64,000 bases of DNA from VAZQ01 sp963725065. GTDB lineage: Bacteria; Pseudomonadota; Alphaproteobacteria; Rhizobiales; Xanthobacteraceae. The notes under the pieces are model-generated. The model had not been told where the DNA came from and did not search any database. It saw only the letters and a list, made by a program, of their open reading frames with translations. The stretch covers positions 42,467 to 106,466 of the forward strand of contig CAVRXD010000041.1 in the NCBI GenBank assembly GCA_963725065.1, read 5' to 3'. Positions 52,808 through 61,611 of this stretch are shown here, one piece after another (within the stretch, counting starts at the first letter, position 1; each line of letters begins with the position of its first letter). The position numbers were made by a program, and so were the translations under genes.

Positions 52808-53178
52808 TGCCGATCTGCCCTGCTGTCATTGCAACGGTTGCCCAGCGTAGTGCGGTGAATTTGAAGTTCCTATCAGTTGCTGCGGGTCGAACTTCTGAAT
52901 CCGACCACCAATGCCCAGGATTGAAGTTCTTGTCGGCCTTGGCGCACAGGTTGCGCAGGATCCTGCCGCGCACGTCTGCGTCGCCGGCACGCATGCACCC
53001 GCGGCGTTTTGCCGTGGTCATGGCGGCGCCGCTGGGTCAAAATGACCGTAACGGCGGGCGGCGGCCCAGCCGCAACCTTGGCACGGGACTTGAATGGAAA
53101 AGCACGGTTGCTGATCGGCGAGACTGGCCGGCGTTGGAGAACGCCAGCCGGGCCTACCCCCGCACAGGAGGTCATCTC
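52808..53178. other. Intergenic region with a repeat remnant
   Basis: 371 nt between the divergent hydroxylase and ABC-receptor genes. It contains the remnant at 52845-52912. Beyond it, the minus strand of 52915-53020 reads DADVRGRILRNLCAKADKNF in one frame, which looks protein-like but is not recognised and is cut off by the repeat; it may be the stump of a gene truncated by the element. Confidence 0.4.
52845..52912. repeat. Compound CTAG element, internally deleted remnant
   Basis: Begins GTAGTGCGGTGAATTTGAAG, identical (bar the first base) to the left arm of the first hairpin of the 43.8 kb copy, including loop start CAGTTGC. It then passes directly to TCGAACTTCTGAATCCGACC, which matches the right arm of the second hairpin. 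Everything between the two loops is missing, so this is the outer halves of a compound element joined after deletion. Confidence 0.75.
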
Positions 53179-54213
53179 ATGCTTCAGACGCTTTCCGGCC
53201 AGTGCCCTCTCCTTCGCGCGGTCGCGATCGCAGGGGTGACCATCGCGAGCCTGCAGGGCACACCCGCACAGGCGCAGAAGCGTGACGTGAGCTTTCGGCT
53301 CGACTGGATCTATCAAGGCCCGAATGCCGGATTCATGGTCGCCAAGGACAAGGGCTTCTATGACGAGGCCGGCCTCAACGTGGACATGGGGCCCGGTAAA
53401 GGATCGGGCAGCACGGCCCAGCTGATCGCCAGCAAGACCAGCCAGTTCGGGTTCGCCGACGGGTTCGTCGTCGGCGCCGGCGTCGCCAAGGGCATGGAGC
53501 TCGCGATGGTCGGCGCGATCTACCGGCGCAACCCGACCGCCGCCATCGTGCTCGAAGAGTCCGGGATCAAGACGCCCAAGGATCTCGAAGGCAAGAGTAT
53601 CGGTATCGCTCCAGGCGGCACCCAGTTCCAGCAATGGCCGGCCTTCGTCAAAGGCTGCAAGCTCGACGAGGACAAGATCAAGGTGATCAATGTCGACCCC
53701 GCCGGCACAGTTCCCGCATTGGTAGCAGGAAAAGTCCAGGCGGTTGCAAGCTACGCCCAGGGCGCGGTACCGGGAATCGAAATCCGCTCCAAGAAGAAGA
53801 CGACTTCGTTCTACTACGCCGACTGCGGGGTGACCGCCGTGAGCAACGGCATCATCGTGCACAAGGATCTGCTCAAGGATCCCGATCTGATCCGGACCTT
53901 CGTCAAGGCGAGCTTGCGCGGATTTCTCTATGCCCACCAGCATCCCGATGAGGCGGTGGCCATCACCAAGAAGTTCGCGCCCGAGATCGTGCCCGAGATT
54001 GCCAAACGCGAGCTCGAAATGTCCTTCCTCAACTGGCAGACTCCCAACACCGCGGGCAAGCAGATGGGATGGATGTCCGACAAGGACTGGGACGCCACGG
54101 TCGAAACGCTCAAGCAATACGGCGGGGTGACAACGCCGCTGAAGGCTTCCGACCTCTACACCAACGATTTCGTCCCGCCCGGAAGTGAATTCGCCACGCC
54201 GCCGGTAAAGTAA
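53179..54213 (+). CDS. ABC transporter substrate-binding protein, NMT1/SsuA type
   Basis: 344 residues from ATG 53179 with AGGAGG upstream. Signal peptide about 1-31 (AVAIAGVTIASLQGTPAQAQ). Body: VSFRLDWIYQGPNAGFMVAK, DKGFYDEAGLNVDMGPGKGS, a pattern of thiamine-precursor/nitrate/sulfonate/riboflavin-type receptors. With the ATPase and permease that follow it makes a complete importer, probably for an N-heterocyclic or amine compound given the NicC-like neighbour. Confidence 0.92.
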   Translation: MLQTLSGQCPLLRAVAIAGVTIASLQGTPAQAQKRDVSFRLDWIYQGPNAGFMVAKDKGFYDEAGLNVDMGPGKGSGSTAQLIASKTSQFGFADGFVVGAGVAKGMELAMVGAIYRRNPTAAIVLEESGIKTPKDLEGKSIGIAPGGTQFQQWPAFVKGCKLDEDKIKVINVDPAGTVPALVAGKVQAVASYAQGAVPGIEIRSKKKTTSFYYADCGVTAVSNGIIVHKDLLKDPDLIRTFVKASLRGFLYAHQHPDEAVAITKKFAPEIVPEIAKRELEMSFLNWQTPNTAGKQMGWMSDKDWDATVETLKQYGGVTTPLKASDLYTNDFVPPGSEFATPPVK

Positions 54214-54299
54214 CGAGGCAGCGACCTCGACCCGCCCGAAGCTGACCCGAAATCCGAGAGGTCCCGTGCACGACCGGTGGCCTGCCAATCCAGTCAACG

Positions 54300-55160
54300 A
54301 TGTTGCGGCCGATGCAGCGCATGAATAGCGTCGCAACGGACCTGCGGACGTTGCCGGTTCAGGCGGCCCGCCCGGAGCCGGACGAAGCGCCCTACCTCGA
54401 GTTCAGGGATCTGTCGAAGATCTACGCCACCGACGATGGTCCGGTCAGGGCGCTGGACGGCATTTCCATCGGTCAGCGCAAGCGCGAATTCCTGTCGATC
54501 CTGGGGCCGAGCGGTTGCGGCAAGAGCACGCTGCTGATGATCGCGGCCGGGCTTCTCCCCGCATCCCACGGCCAGGTTTCGGTCCAGGGGCAGCGCATCG
54601 GCGCGCCCCGCACCGACGTGGGGATCGTGTTCCAGAACCCGGTGCTGCTGGAGTGGCGCACCGCGCTCGGCAACATCATGCTGCAGGCGGAAGCGAGAAA
54701 GCTCGATCGGGCCGCCGCGGAGCGACGCGCCTATGAGCTTCTGGACTCGGTTGGACTGAAAGGTTTCGAGCACAAGTTTCCGGACCAGTTGTCGGGCGGC
54801 ATGCGGCAGCGGGTGTCGATCTGTCGTGCGCTGATTCACAATCCGCCGCAGCTCCTGATGGATGAGCCGTTCGGCGCGCTCGACGCGCTCACGCGCGACC
54901 AGCTCGTGCTGGATATCCAGCGCATCTGGAACGAGTTGCGCATGACCGTGCTGTTCATCACCCACAGCGTGCCCGAGGCGGTGTTTCTGTCGGACCGCGT
55001 GATCGTGATGACGCCACGGCCGGGACGGATCGACGAGGTCATCGACATCGATCTGCCGCGGCCGCGCACGCTCGCCATGCGGGAGACCCCGGAGTTCACC
55101 GGCTACAACCGGCAAATCCTCGATCTGCTGCTGGCGCGCGGGGTCCTGCGAGAACGCTGA
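54300..55160 (+). CDS. ABC transporter ATP-binding protein
   Basis: 286 residues. Walker A GPSGCGKST, signature LSGGMRQRVSICRAL, Walker B LLMDEPFGALDAL, H-loop FITHSVPEAVFLSDRV. Belongs to the SsuB/TauB/NrtD group of importers. Start uncertain: ATG 54300, 54312 or 54321 all fit and none has a clear ribosome binding site. Between receptor and permease of one importer. Confidence 0.93.
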   Translation: MLRPMQRMNSVATDLRTLPVQAARPEPDEAPYLEFRDLSKIYATDDGPVRALDGISIGQRKREFLSILGPSGCGKSTLLMIAAGLLPASHGQVSVQGQRIGAPRTDVGIVFQNPVLLEWRTALGNIMLQAEARKLDRAAAERRAYELLDSVGLKGFEHKFPDQLSGGMRQRVSICRALIHNPPQLLMDEPFGALDALTRDQLVLDIQRIWNELRMTVLFITHSVPEAVFLSDRVIVMTPRPGRIDEVIDIDLPRPRTLAMRETPEFTGYNRQILDLLLARGVLRER

Positions 55161-55173
55161 AGGGCGAACGACC

Positions 55174-56061
55174 ATGGCAAATGCAACTGGAACGAGCCTG
55201 CGCACCGATCCCGACGAGCATCTGTCCATCGAGGAGGTCGAGGCGCGCGAGAAGGTCCGCCGTGCCCGCCATCAATCCCATGACCGGATCGCGGCGGTGC
55301 TCTATCCGGTCGCGACCATGGTCGGGGTGATCGTCCTGTGGGAGGTCGGGGTACGCGCGTTCGACGTTCCGAGCTTCCTGGCGCCGCCGCCGAGCCAGGT
55401 CGTCGCCACCATCATCGAGCACTGGCAACTGGTGCTCAGGAACACCTGGGTGACCACGGTGGAGATCATGCTCGGCTACCTCGCGAGCATCGTGGTCGGC
55501 GTGCCGCTGGCGTTCGGCATTTTCATGTGGCCGGCGTTTTCGCGCACCGTGCTGCCGCTGCTGATCTCATCGCAGGCGATTCCGAAAGTGGCGATCGCCC
55601 CGCTGCTCCTGGTGTGGTTCGGCTTCGGCCTGCTTCCCAAGGTCCTGGTCGCATTCCTGATCGCGTTCTTTCCCATCGTCATCAGCACCGCGGCCGGCCT
55701 GGCCTCGATCGAACCGGAGAAGATCTACCTGGCGCGTTCGATGGGTCTTGGCGCCACCGCAACCTTCTTCAAGATCCGCCTGCCGAATGCGCTGCCGTCG
55801 ATCTTCGCCGGATTGAAGATTTCCATCACGCTCGCCGTGGTCGGCGCCGTGGTGGGGGAGTTCGTCGGCGGCGAAGCCGGGCTCGGCTACATGCTGATGG
55901 TGGCCAATGGCAGCATGGACACGCCGTTGCTGTTCGCCGGGCTGATCGCGCTGACGATCCAGGGTGTCGCGCTTTACGCCCTGGTCGAATGGGCCGAGCA
56001 TCTCGCCATCCCGCGCCGGTCGACGGCGGCGGCCGCGGCCTTGCAGTCGGTAACGGGTTAA
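55174..56061 (+). CDS. ABC transporter permease, SsuC/TauC type
   Basis: 295 residues with a polar N-terminus of about 40 residues, then six membrane helices. The EAA-type cytoplasmic loop with ARSMGLGATATFFKIRLPNA contacts the ATPase. VVGEFVGGEAGLGYMLM is characteristic of this permease family. Starts 13 nt after the ATPase gene. Confidence 0.93.
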   Translation: MANATGTSLRTDPDEHLSIEEVEAREKVRRARHQSHDRIAAVLYPVATMVGVIVLWEVGVRAFDVPSFLAPPPSQVVATIIEHWQLVLRNTWVTTVEIMLGYLASIVVGVPLAFGIFMWPAFSRTVLPLLISSQAIPKVAIAPLLLVWFGFGLLPKVLVAFLIAFFPIVISTAAGLASIEPEKIYLARSMGLGATATFFKIRLPNALPSIFAGLKISITLAVVGAVVGEFVGGEAGLGYMLMVANGSMDTPLLFAGLIALTIQGVALYALVEWAEHLAIPRRSTAAAAALQSVTG

Positions 56062-56113
56062 AGCGTTACGCACGACCAAGTCACGTGCCGCGTGCGACGC
56101 GCGTCAAGTCGAC

Positions 56114-57116
56114 TCAATCCATCTGGAATCCGCTCGCCTTGACGATCGGCGCCCATCGCTGCAATTGCTCCGCGATCAACGCCGCAAAGTCCTGCGGCGA
56201 TCCGCCGGTTGGCTCGAAGCCGACCTTCAGCATGCTGGCGCGCAGCTCAGCCGATTTGAGGCTTTCGTTGACCTCGCTGTTGAGTCTTGCAACGACGTCC
56301 GCAGGCGTCCCTGCGGGTCCGAAAAATCCGTAGTAGGTGACTGTCGTCAGGGCCGGCAAGCCGCCTTCGATCATGGTGGACACGTCCGGCAGCTCGCTGG
56401 AGCGGACGGGGCTTGTGACGGCAATGGCCTTCATCTTGCCTTCGCGAACGAGCGGCACGAGCGTCGCCCCCGCGCTCAGGATCATCTGGATACGGCCTCC
56501 CAGCATGTCCGTGACCGCCTGCGCGCCACCTTTGTACGGAATGCTGGCGATGTCGGTCCCGGTCGCCATCTTGAACGCTTCACCCACCAGGTGGGGCAGC
56601 GTCCCTTGCCCATAACCGAAGTTCAACGTGCCGGGATTTGCTTTTGCATAGGCGATGAACTCCTGCAGCGAATTGGCAGGGAGCGTCGGCGGAACCACCA
56701 GCACGAGCGACGTGCTGCCGACTGTCACGATCGGAACGAAGTCCTTGATCGGATCATAGGTAAAACCGCGGGCGACAAGCTGCGCGATCACGTGCGTCGG
56801 AGTGTTCGTGTAGAGCAAGGTGTAGCCATCGGGCTTCGACGTCATGACCGCTTTCAAACCAATCGTCGTGCCGCCACCAGGACGATTGTCGATGACGACG
56901 GATTGGCCCAGACGCGACGACAGGACGGGTGCGATCATCCGGGCCATCATGTCATTGGGGGACCCGGCCGTGTACGGAAGGATCACCTTGATCGGCCGGT
57001 CAGGATAGGACTGGGCTTGCGATTGGACTTGTGATTGGGCTGTGGGCGAAGCCGATGCCGCTCATGCTGAGTCCAGCCGCCGCCGTTCCCGACAGCAAGC
57101 TTCGCCTGGTGATCAT
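56114..57116 (-). pseudogene. Bug/TctC-type receptor, one +1 frameshift in the signal peptide
   Basis: ATG 57116 (GGAG 6 nt upstream) opens MITRRSLLSGTAAAGLS, a Tat-like signal, then runs into a stop. The body, from QSYPDRPIKVILPYTAGSPN with NRPGGGTTIGLKAV and PYKGGAQAVTDMLGGR, is in another frame. Removing one G of 57044-57046 joins them as GFATAQSQ, a normal signal-peptide end, giving about 333 residues; length 3n+1. Convergent with the ABC importer genes. Confidence 0.86.
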
Positions 57117-57225
57117 CGTTTTCTCCATTCGGTGCGATTCGGAAGTCCTGGCCATCATCCGTGCCTTCGGCGAAAATCTGCTACCTATTTGCAGCCTGTG
57201 ACACCCACTCGGCAAGCGGGGGCGC

Positions 57226-58272
57226 ATGTCGGTTTATGAGAGCCTCGTCCGACCGGCACTGTTCACCCTGCCGCCGGATTTGACCCATGCGATCGGGCAT
57301 CTGGCCCTGCGCCCCGCCCTGCCCTGGCGCATGCTCGCAGCCGCCGCGGCATTTGATGTCGACGATCCCGTGCTCAAGACTAACTTTGCCGGCATCGACC
57401 TTGCCAGCCCCGTGGGCCTCGCCGCCGGCTTCGACAAGGACTGCGAGCTCATCGGCGCGCTGTCCGTTCTCGGTTTCGGCTTCCTCACGGTCGGCTCCAT
57501 CATGCCGCAGCCGCGTCCGGGCCATCCCTTTCCGCGGCTGGTCCGCTACACCGAAACGGAATCGCTTGCCGACTCCATGGGCCTGCCGAGCCGCGGCCGC
57601 GACTATTGCGTTGCGCGTCTCGCGCAACTCGGCCGGCGCCGGGTGCCGGTCTTCGCCAATATCGGCGGCTTCTCCGCCGAGGAGATCGCGGCGAGCCTGT
57701 TCGCAGTCGAACCCCACGTCGACGCGATCGAGATCAGCCTGATGTGCCCGAATATGCCGCGCGCCGGCGAGCGCTTCGACGATGTCGGCCTGCTGCGCGA
57801 CATCCTCGCGCGCACGCAAAGCCGTCGCAAGCGGACAATCGTCCGCGTCCCCAATGACACCGCCCGCTCCGAGCACCTGGCGGAATTGATCGAATGCTGC
57901 ATCGAAGGCGGCATCGACGGCATCAAGGTCGCGGGCGGACGCCCGGTATCCGAGCCCCGGCTCGGAATGAAGCAAGGCACGCTGCACGGACGCGCCGTGT
58001 TCGATACCGCGCTCGACAATGTGACGCGCGCGGCGAAGCTTGCCCGCGGCCGCATCCCGATCAAGGCCAATGGCGGGATCCGCAGCGGCGACGACGTCCT
58101 GGCGATGTTGCGCGCCGGCGCCACCTGCGTCGATCTCTATTCGGCCTTCATCTATCGGGGCTGGAGCGTCGCGCGGCGGATCAATACCGAGCTCGCCGCG
58201 CTGCTGCGGCAGCAGCACGCGGCGGCGCATGCGACCGACGCGGTCGCGGGCGCGCGACCCGCTGGAGCCTGA
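57226..58272 (+). CDS. Dihydroorotate dehydrogenase-like protein, atypical active site
   Basis: 348 residues. The N-terminus (LVRPALFTLPPDLTHAIGHL), ASPVGLAAGFDKDCE and the FMN-phosphate region IKANGGIRSGDDVL with GATCVDLYSAFIYRG follow class 2 (quinone-dependent) PyrD. But the NRMGFNN substrate motif is replaced by LADSMGLPSRG. The NxSSPN catalytic loop reads SLMCPNMP, so Cys174 stands where class 2 has Ser, as in class 1 enzymes. It may be a pyrD paralogue acting on a related dihydropyrimidine-like compound. Located in a catabolic island, not with other pyr genes. Confidence 0.8.
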   Translation: MSVYESLVRPALFTLPPDLTHAIGHLALRPALPWRMLAAAAAFDVDDPVLKTNFAGIDLASPVGLAAGFDKDCELIGALSVLGFGFLTVGSIMPQPRPGHPFPRLVRYTETESLADSMGLPSRGRDYCVARLAQLGRRRVPVFANIGGFSAEEIAASLFAVEPHVDAIEISLMCPNMPRAGERFDDVGLLRDILARTQSRRKRTIVRVPNDTARSEHLAELIECCIEGGIDGIKVAGGRPVSEPRLGMKQGTLHGRAVFDTALDNVTRAAKLARGRIPIKANGGIRSGDDVLAMLRAGATCVDLYSAFIYRGWSVARRINTELAALLRQQHAAAHATDAVAGARPAGA

Positions 58273-58403
58273 GCAAGTCGGCGCAGGCTGGAAGGCTCCG
58301 GATCGTCCATTCTGTGATGGTCAGCACGTCCCCCGTCACGGTGACGGGATAGCTTCGCACGCATGGTCCGGTCTCGGGCCATTACAGAATGCGGAGCGGC
58401 GCC

Positions 58404-58688
58404 ATGAACAACTGGGTCGATACTGGAGCATCACCGGCGCCTGTCGCGCCTTCCGGCTCCGCTTTTCACTTTCCCCGGCTCTTTCCCCGGTATGTGGATG
58501 AGACCCAGTCGAGGATGCGCGGCTTGAAGGTTGCCTGGTATGCCGTCGACAACGAGGGCGCCATCAACGCCGGACCGTACCCGAACCGCGACGAATGCAT
58601 CGCGCGTATCAGCCAAATCCCCGAACGATTGCGCGGCCCAGATTTGTGGCGGCGACCCGATTCGATCCAGGCGCCGCGCGCCGCCTGA
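58404..58688 (+). CDS. Small hypothetical protein
   Basis: 94 residues from ATG 58404 (GGAG 10 nt upstream). The conserved-looking part is the second half: GLKVAWYAVDNEGAINAGPY then PNRDECIARISQIPE. It resembles short alphaproteobacterial proteins of unknown function with a WYAVD.EG...GPF.....C pattern. ATG 58515 is an alternative start. Isolated between pyrD-like and metY genes. Confidence 0.5.
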   Translation: MNNWVDTGASPAPVAPSGSAFHFPRLFPRYVDETQSRMRGLKVAWYAVDNEGAINAGPYPNRDECIARISQIPERLRGPDLWRRPDSIQAPRAA

Positions 58689-58790
58689 AACGGGGGCGCC
58701 GGCCTGTCCCACCTTGACGCGTGCCCGCGCTTCGATAAACCACGGTCCGGTTCCGCGGACCGGCCGGTCCCGGCAGCACGAGGACCGGAG

Positions 58791-60074
58791 ATGACCGACC
58801 GCACGCCAGGCTTTGCCACGCTCGCGATCCATGCCGGCGCCCAGCCGGACCCGACCACCGGCGCGCGCGCCACCCCGATCTATCAGACCACCTCGTTCGT
58901 GTTCGAGGATGTCGACCACGCCGCGTCGCTGTTCGGCCTGCAGACCTTCGGCAACATCTATACCCGCATCGGCAATCCGACCAACGCCGTGCTGGAGGAG
59001 CGCGTCGCCGCGCTCGAAGGCGGCACCGCCGGCCTGGCGGTTGCCTCCGGCCACGCCGCGCAGGTGGTGACCATGCACTGCCTGATGCGCCCGGGCGATG
59101 AATTCGTCGCCTCGAAGAAGCTCTATGGCGGCTCGATCAACCAGTTCAACCACGCCTTCAAGAATTTCGACTGGAACGTGGTGTGGGCCGAGCCCGACGA
59201 TATCGGCACCTTCGAGCGCGCCATTACGCCCAAGACCAAGGCGATCTTCATCGAATCAATCGCCAATCCGGGCGGCGTGATCACCGACATCGAGGCGATC
59301 GCCAACATCGCAAAGAAGGCCGGCGTGCCGCTGATCGTCGACAACACGCTGGCCACCCCCTATCTCTGCAAGCCGATCGACTACGGCGCCGACATCGTGG
59401 TGCATTCGCTCACCAAATTTCTCGGCGGCCACGGCAATTCGATCGGCGGCATGATCGTCGACGGCGGCACCTTCAACTGGTCGCGCGAGAAGCGGTATCC
59501 CATGCTGTCGGAGCCGCGGCCGGAATATCACGGCATCGTGCTGCACGAGACCTTCGGCAACTTCGCCTTCGCCATCGCCTGCCGGGTGCTGGCGCTGCGC
59601 GACATCGGGCCCGCGCTGTCGCCGTTCAACGCGTTCCTCATCCTCACCGGCATCGAGACGCTGCCGCTGCGCATCCAGCGCCACTGCGACAATGCTGCGG
59701 CGGTGACGCAGTGGCTGGTGAAGCAGCCGCAGGTGGCGTGGGTGAGCTACCCGGGTCTCGCCGGCGACCGCTATCACAATCTCGCGAAGAAATACGTGCC
59801 CAAGGGCGCCGGCTCGGTCTTCACCTTCGGGCTCAAGGGCGGCTACGACGCCGGCGTGAAGCTCGTCTCGAACGTGAAGCTGTTCTCGCATCTCGCCAAT
59901 ATCGGCGATACCCGCTCGCTCATCATTCATCCCGCCTCGACCACGCACCGCCAGCTCACCGACGCGCAGAAGGTGCAGGCCGGCGCCGGTCCCGACGTCG
60001 TGCGCCTCTCGATCGGGCTCGAGGACAAGGAGGACATCATCGCCGATCTCGAGCAGGGCCTCGCGGCGGCGTAG
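58791..60074 (+). CDS. metY: O-acetylhomoserine (thiol)-lyase family enzyme
   Basis: PLP-dependent Cys/Met metabolism enzyme, 427 residues; likely makes homocysteine (or methionine with methanethiol) from O-acetylhomoserine. GFATLAIHAGAQPDPTTGAR at the N-terminus, NPTNAVLEERVAALEGG, and PLP Lys in VVHSLTKFLGGHGN. The length fits MetY (about 430) better than the shorter MetB/MetC/MetZ. Confidence 0.92.
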   Translation: MTDRTPGFATLAIHAGAQPDPTTGARATPIYQTTSFVFEDVDHAASLFGLQTFGNIYTRIGNPTNAVLEERVAALEGGTAGLAVASGHAAQVVTMHCLMRPGDEFVASKKLYGGSINQFNHAFKNFDWNVVWAEPDDIGTFERAITPKTKAIFIESIANPGGVITDIEAIANIAKKAGVPLIVDNTLATPYLCKPIDYGADIVVHSLTKFLGGHGNSIGGMIVDGGTFNWSREKRYPMLSEPRPEYHGIVLHETFGNFAFAIACRVLALRDIGPALSPFNAFLILTGIETLPLRIQRHCDNAAAVTQWLVKQPQVAWVSYPGLAGDRYHNLAKKYVPKGAGSVFTFGLKGGYDAGVKLVSNVKLFSHLANIGDTRSLIIHPASTTHRQLTDAQKVQAGAGPDVVRLSIGLEDKEDIIADLEQGLAAA

Positions 60075-60092
60075 ACGTTGCGAAGCCGAACG

Positions 60093-60896
60093 CTAGGCGA
60101 TCGTGCTGCTGCGGGCCGCGTCGCATTCGGCACATCCGGCACCGCGCGGATGGAGAAACACCAGCGGATCGCGCGCCAGGTGCTCGCGCGCGACCTCGAC
60201 AATATCCCGCGCACGCGCAAGGAGCGCAGGCGCGTGCCCTACGCGCCCTTCGGACTGCAGCCCCCGCGCGCGCAGCCACTCGCCGGCGAAAGTGAAGCGC
60301 TCGCAGCAATGGTCGTTCTCCCCGTAGCCGATCCGAACCGGCCGTCCATCCTGGAGGACGGTGCAGTGTTTCGGCACGCGGTACGGTACAGCGGCAACGA
60401 GCTCCGCGAGATGCAGCATGGTGTCGGCATCGTGTCCGACCCCGAGCAGAAGCACCTGCCCGTCCCGATCATGCACGCGGCCGACGGCGCTGTCCGGGAT
60501 GTGCGGCGGAAGCGGCAGCGGGCCTGACGTGATATCGGCGGCCGCAGGGCCGGCGGCCGCGAAGGCGAAGACGTGGTCGCTTCGCAATACGCCCGGCAAC
60601 CGCCAAAACGTGTCCGCCACGACGCCGAGGCTCGAGCAAGCCGGCGTGCGCGCTGGCTCGAATGGCTCGTCGTCCGCGCCCGACCACGACGGCATTACCA
60701 AAGTGGCGTCGGGACCGAGCGCATCGCGCAGGGCCTCGATCAGGCCGAGCGGCCCTCCGTCCACGGGCCGCGTCGCCCGGAAGGATGTGTGCACGAGCAA
60801 GACACCGCCCGCCTCGACCCCGAGTGCACGCAATTGACCGGCGACCTCGCCCCGCGTGAACGCGCGCTCAGGATTTGCGCAAGGTGCGGCTGACAT
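60093..60896 (-). CDS. Aminoglycoside N(3)-acetyltransferase (AAC(3)) family protein
   Basis: 267 residues from ATG 60896, overlapping the end of the enoyl-CoA hydratase gene by 29 nt. Antibiotic_NAT family features: LGVEAGGVLLVHTSFRATRP, LVMPSWSGADDEPFEPARTP, GVVADTFWRLPGVLRSDHVF and the late GENDHCCERF. Many environmental members do not confer resistance, so antibiotic acetylation is unproven. Last gene of a ctaA-hydratase-acetyltransferase operon. Confidence 0.85.
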   Translation of the reverse strand: MSAAPCANPERAFTRGEVAGQLRALGVEAGGVLLVHTSFRATRPVDGGPLGLIEALRDALGPDATLVMPSWSGADDEPFEPARTPACSSLGVVADTFWRLPGVLRSDHVFAFAAAGPAAADITSGPLPLPPHIPDSAVGRVHDRDGQVLLLGVGHDADTMLHLAELVAAVPYRVPKHCTVLQDGRPVRIGYGENDHCCERFTFAGEWLRARGLQSEGRVGHAPALLARARDIVEVAREHLARDPLVFLHPRGAGCAECDAARSSTIA

Positions 60897-61611
60897 AGTC
60901 GCGGATGCGCACGAGCGTATCGGGGGCGGTCCAGATGCGGTCGATGTCGGCATCGACGTCCGCGCGCTGCAATCGCTCCACGGCCGGTCCGCGGGTTTGC
61001 CGCTTGGTGATCGCGAACGCCGGCGGCGAAAGGGACGCCAGCGTATTGGCGGCGTCGATGGCGCGATCGAGCAGCTCATGCGGATCGACGATATCGTGCA
61101 CCAGGCCGCGCGCGACCGCCTCCGGCGGATTGTAGGTCGCGCCGCTGAGGATCGCGTCCTCGAAATATTGCGGCGCCGTCGCGCGCCGCATGATCTCCAT
61201 CGCTGCGGCCGGAAACGGCACGCCGACCAGCAGCTCGGTCACGCCGATCCGACCCGCGTCGCGCGCCATGATGCGCCTGTCGGCGGCGCACGCCAGCACG
61301 CAGCCGCCCGCCATAGCGTGGCCGTTGATCGCCGCCACCACCGGCTTGGGATGGGTAAAGACCGCGGCCAGCATGGTGCTCAGCGCCGGGAGGAACTGGC
61401 GGATATAGTCGGGACCGCCGTCGAGCAGTCGCAGCAGATCGACGCCGGCGGAAAAGATCCGCCCGCTGCCGGTGAGCACCACGGCGCGCGCCGGCAATAT
61501 CTGTTCGAACTGGGTTGTGACCGCCGCGCAGAAGTCGATGCTCATGGCGTTGACCTTGCCGTCCGCCATGCGCAGGACCGCCACGCCCGCCTGCTCGCTG
61601 GTCTCGATCAT
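60868..61611 (-). CDS. Enoyl-CoA hydratase/isomerase family protein
   Basis: 247 residues. Crotonase features: IFSAGVDLLRLLDGG and NGHAMAGGCVLACAADRRIM, with ELLVGVPFPAAAMEIM at the second catalytic position. The start ATG 61611 overlaps the ctaA stop as ATGA, so translation is coupled. The second hydratase-like protein in the window; the substrate is unknown. Confidence 0.88.
   Translation of the reverse strand: MIETSEQAGVAVLRMADGKVNAMSIDFCAAVTTQFEQILPARAVVLTGSGRIFSAGVDLLRLLDGGPDYIRQFLPALSTMLAAVFTHPKPVVAAINGHAMAGGCVLACAADRRIMARDAGRIGVTELLVGVPFPAAAMEIMRRATAPQYFEDAILSGATYNPPEAVARGLVHDIVDPHELLDRAIDAANTLASLSPPAFAITKRQTRGPAVERLQRADVDADIDRIWTAPDTLVRIRDYVSRTLRKS

Noticed and set aside
52323..53021. 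Minus-strand ORF reading DADVRGRILRNLCAKADKNF
   Set aside because: Its start region looks protein-like, but the frame then runs through the repeat remnant and an out-of-frame part of the NicC-like gene; at most a gene stump.
58330..58350. Palindrome CCCGTCACGGTGACGGG after the pyrD-like gene as a terminator
   Set aside because: No loop and no T-tract; could equally be chance in GC-rich DNA.
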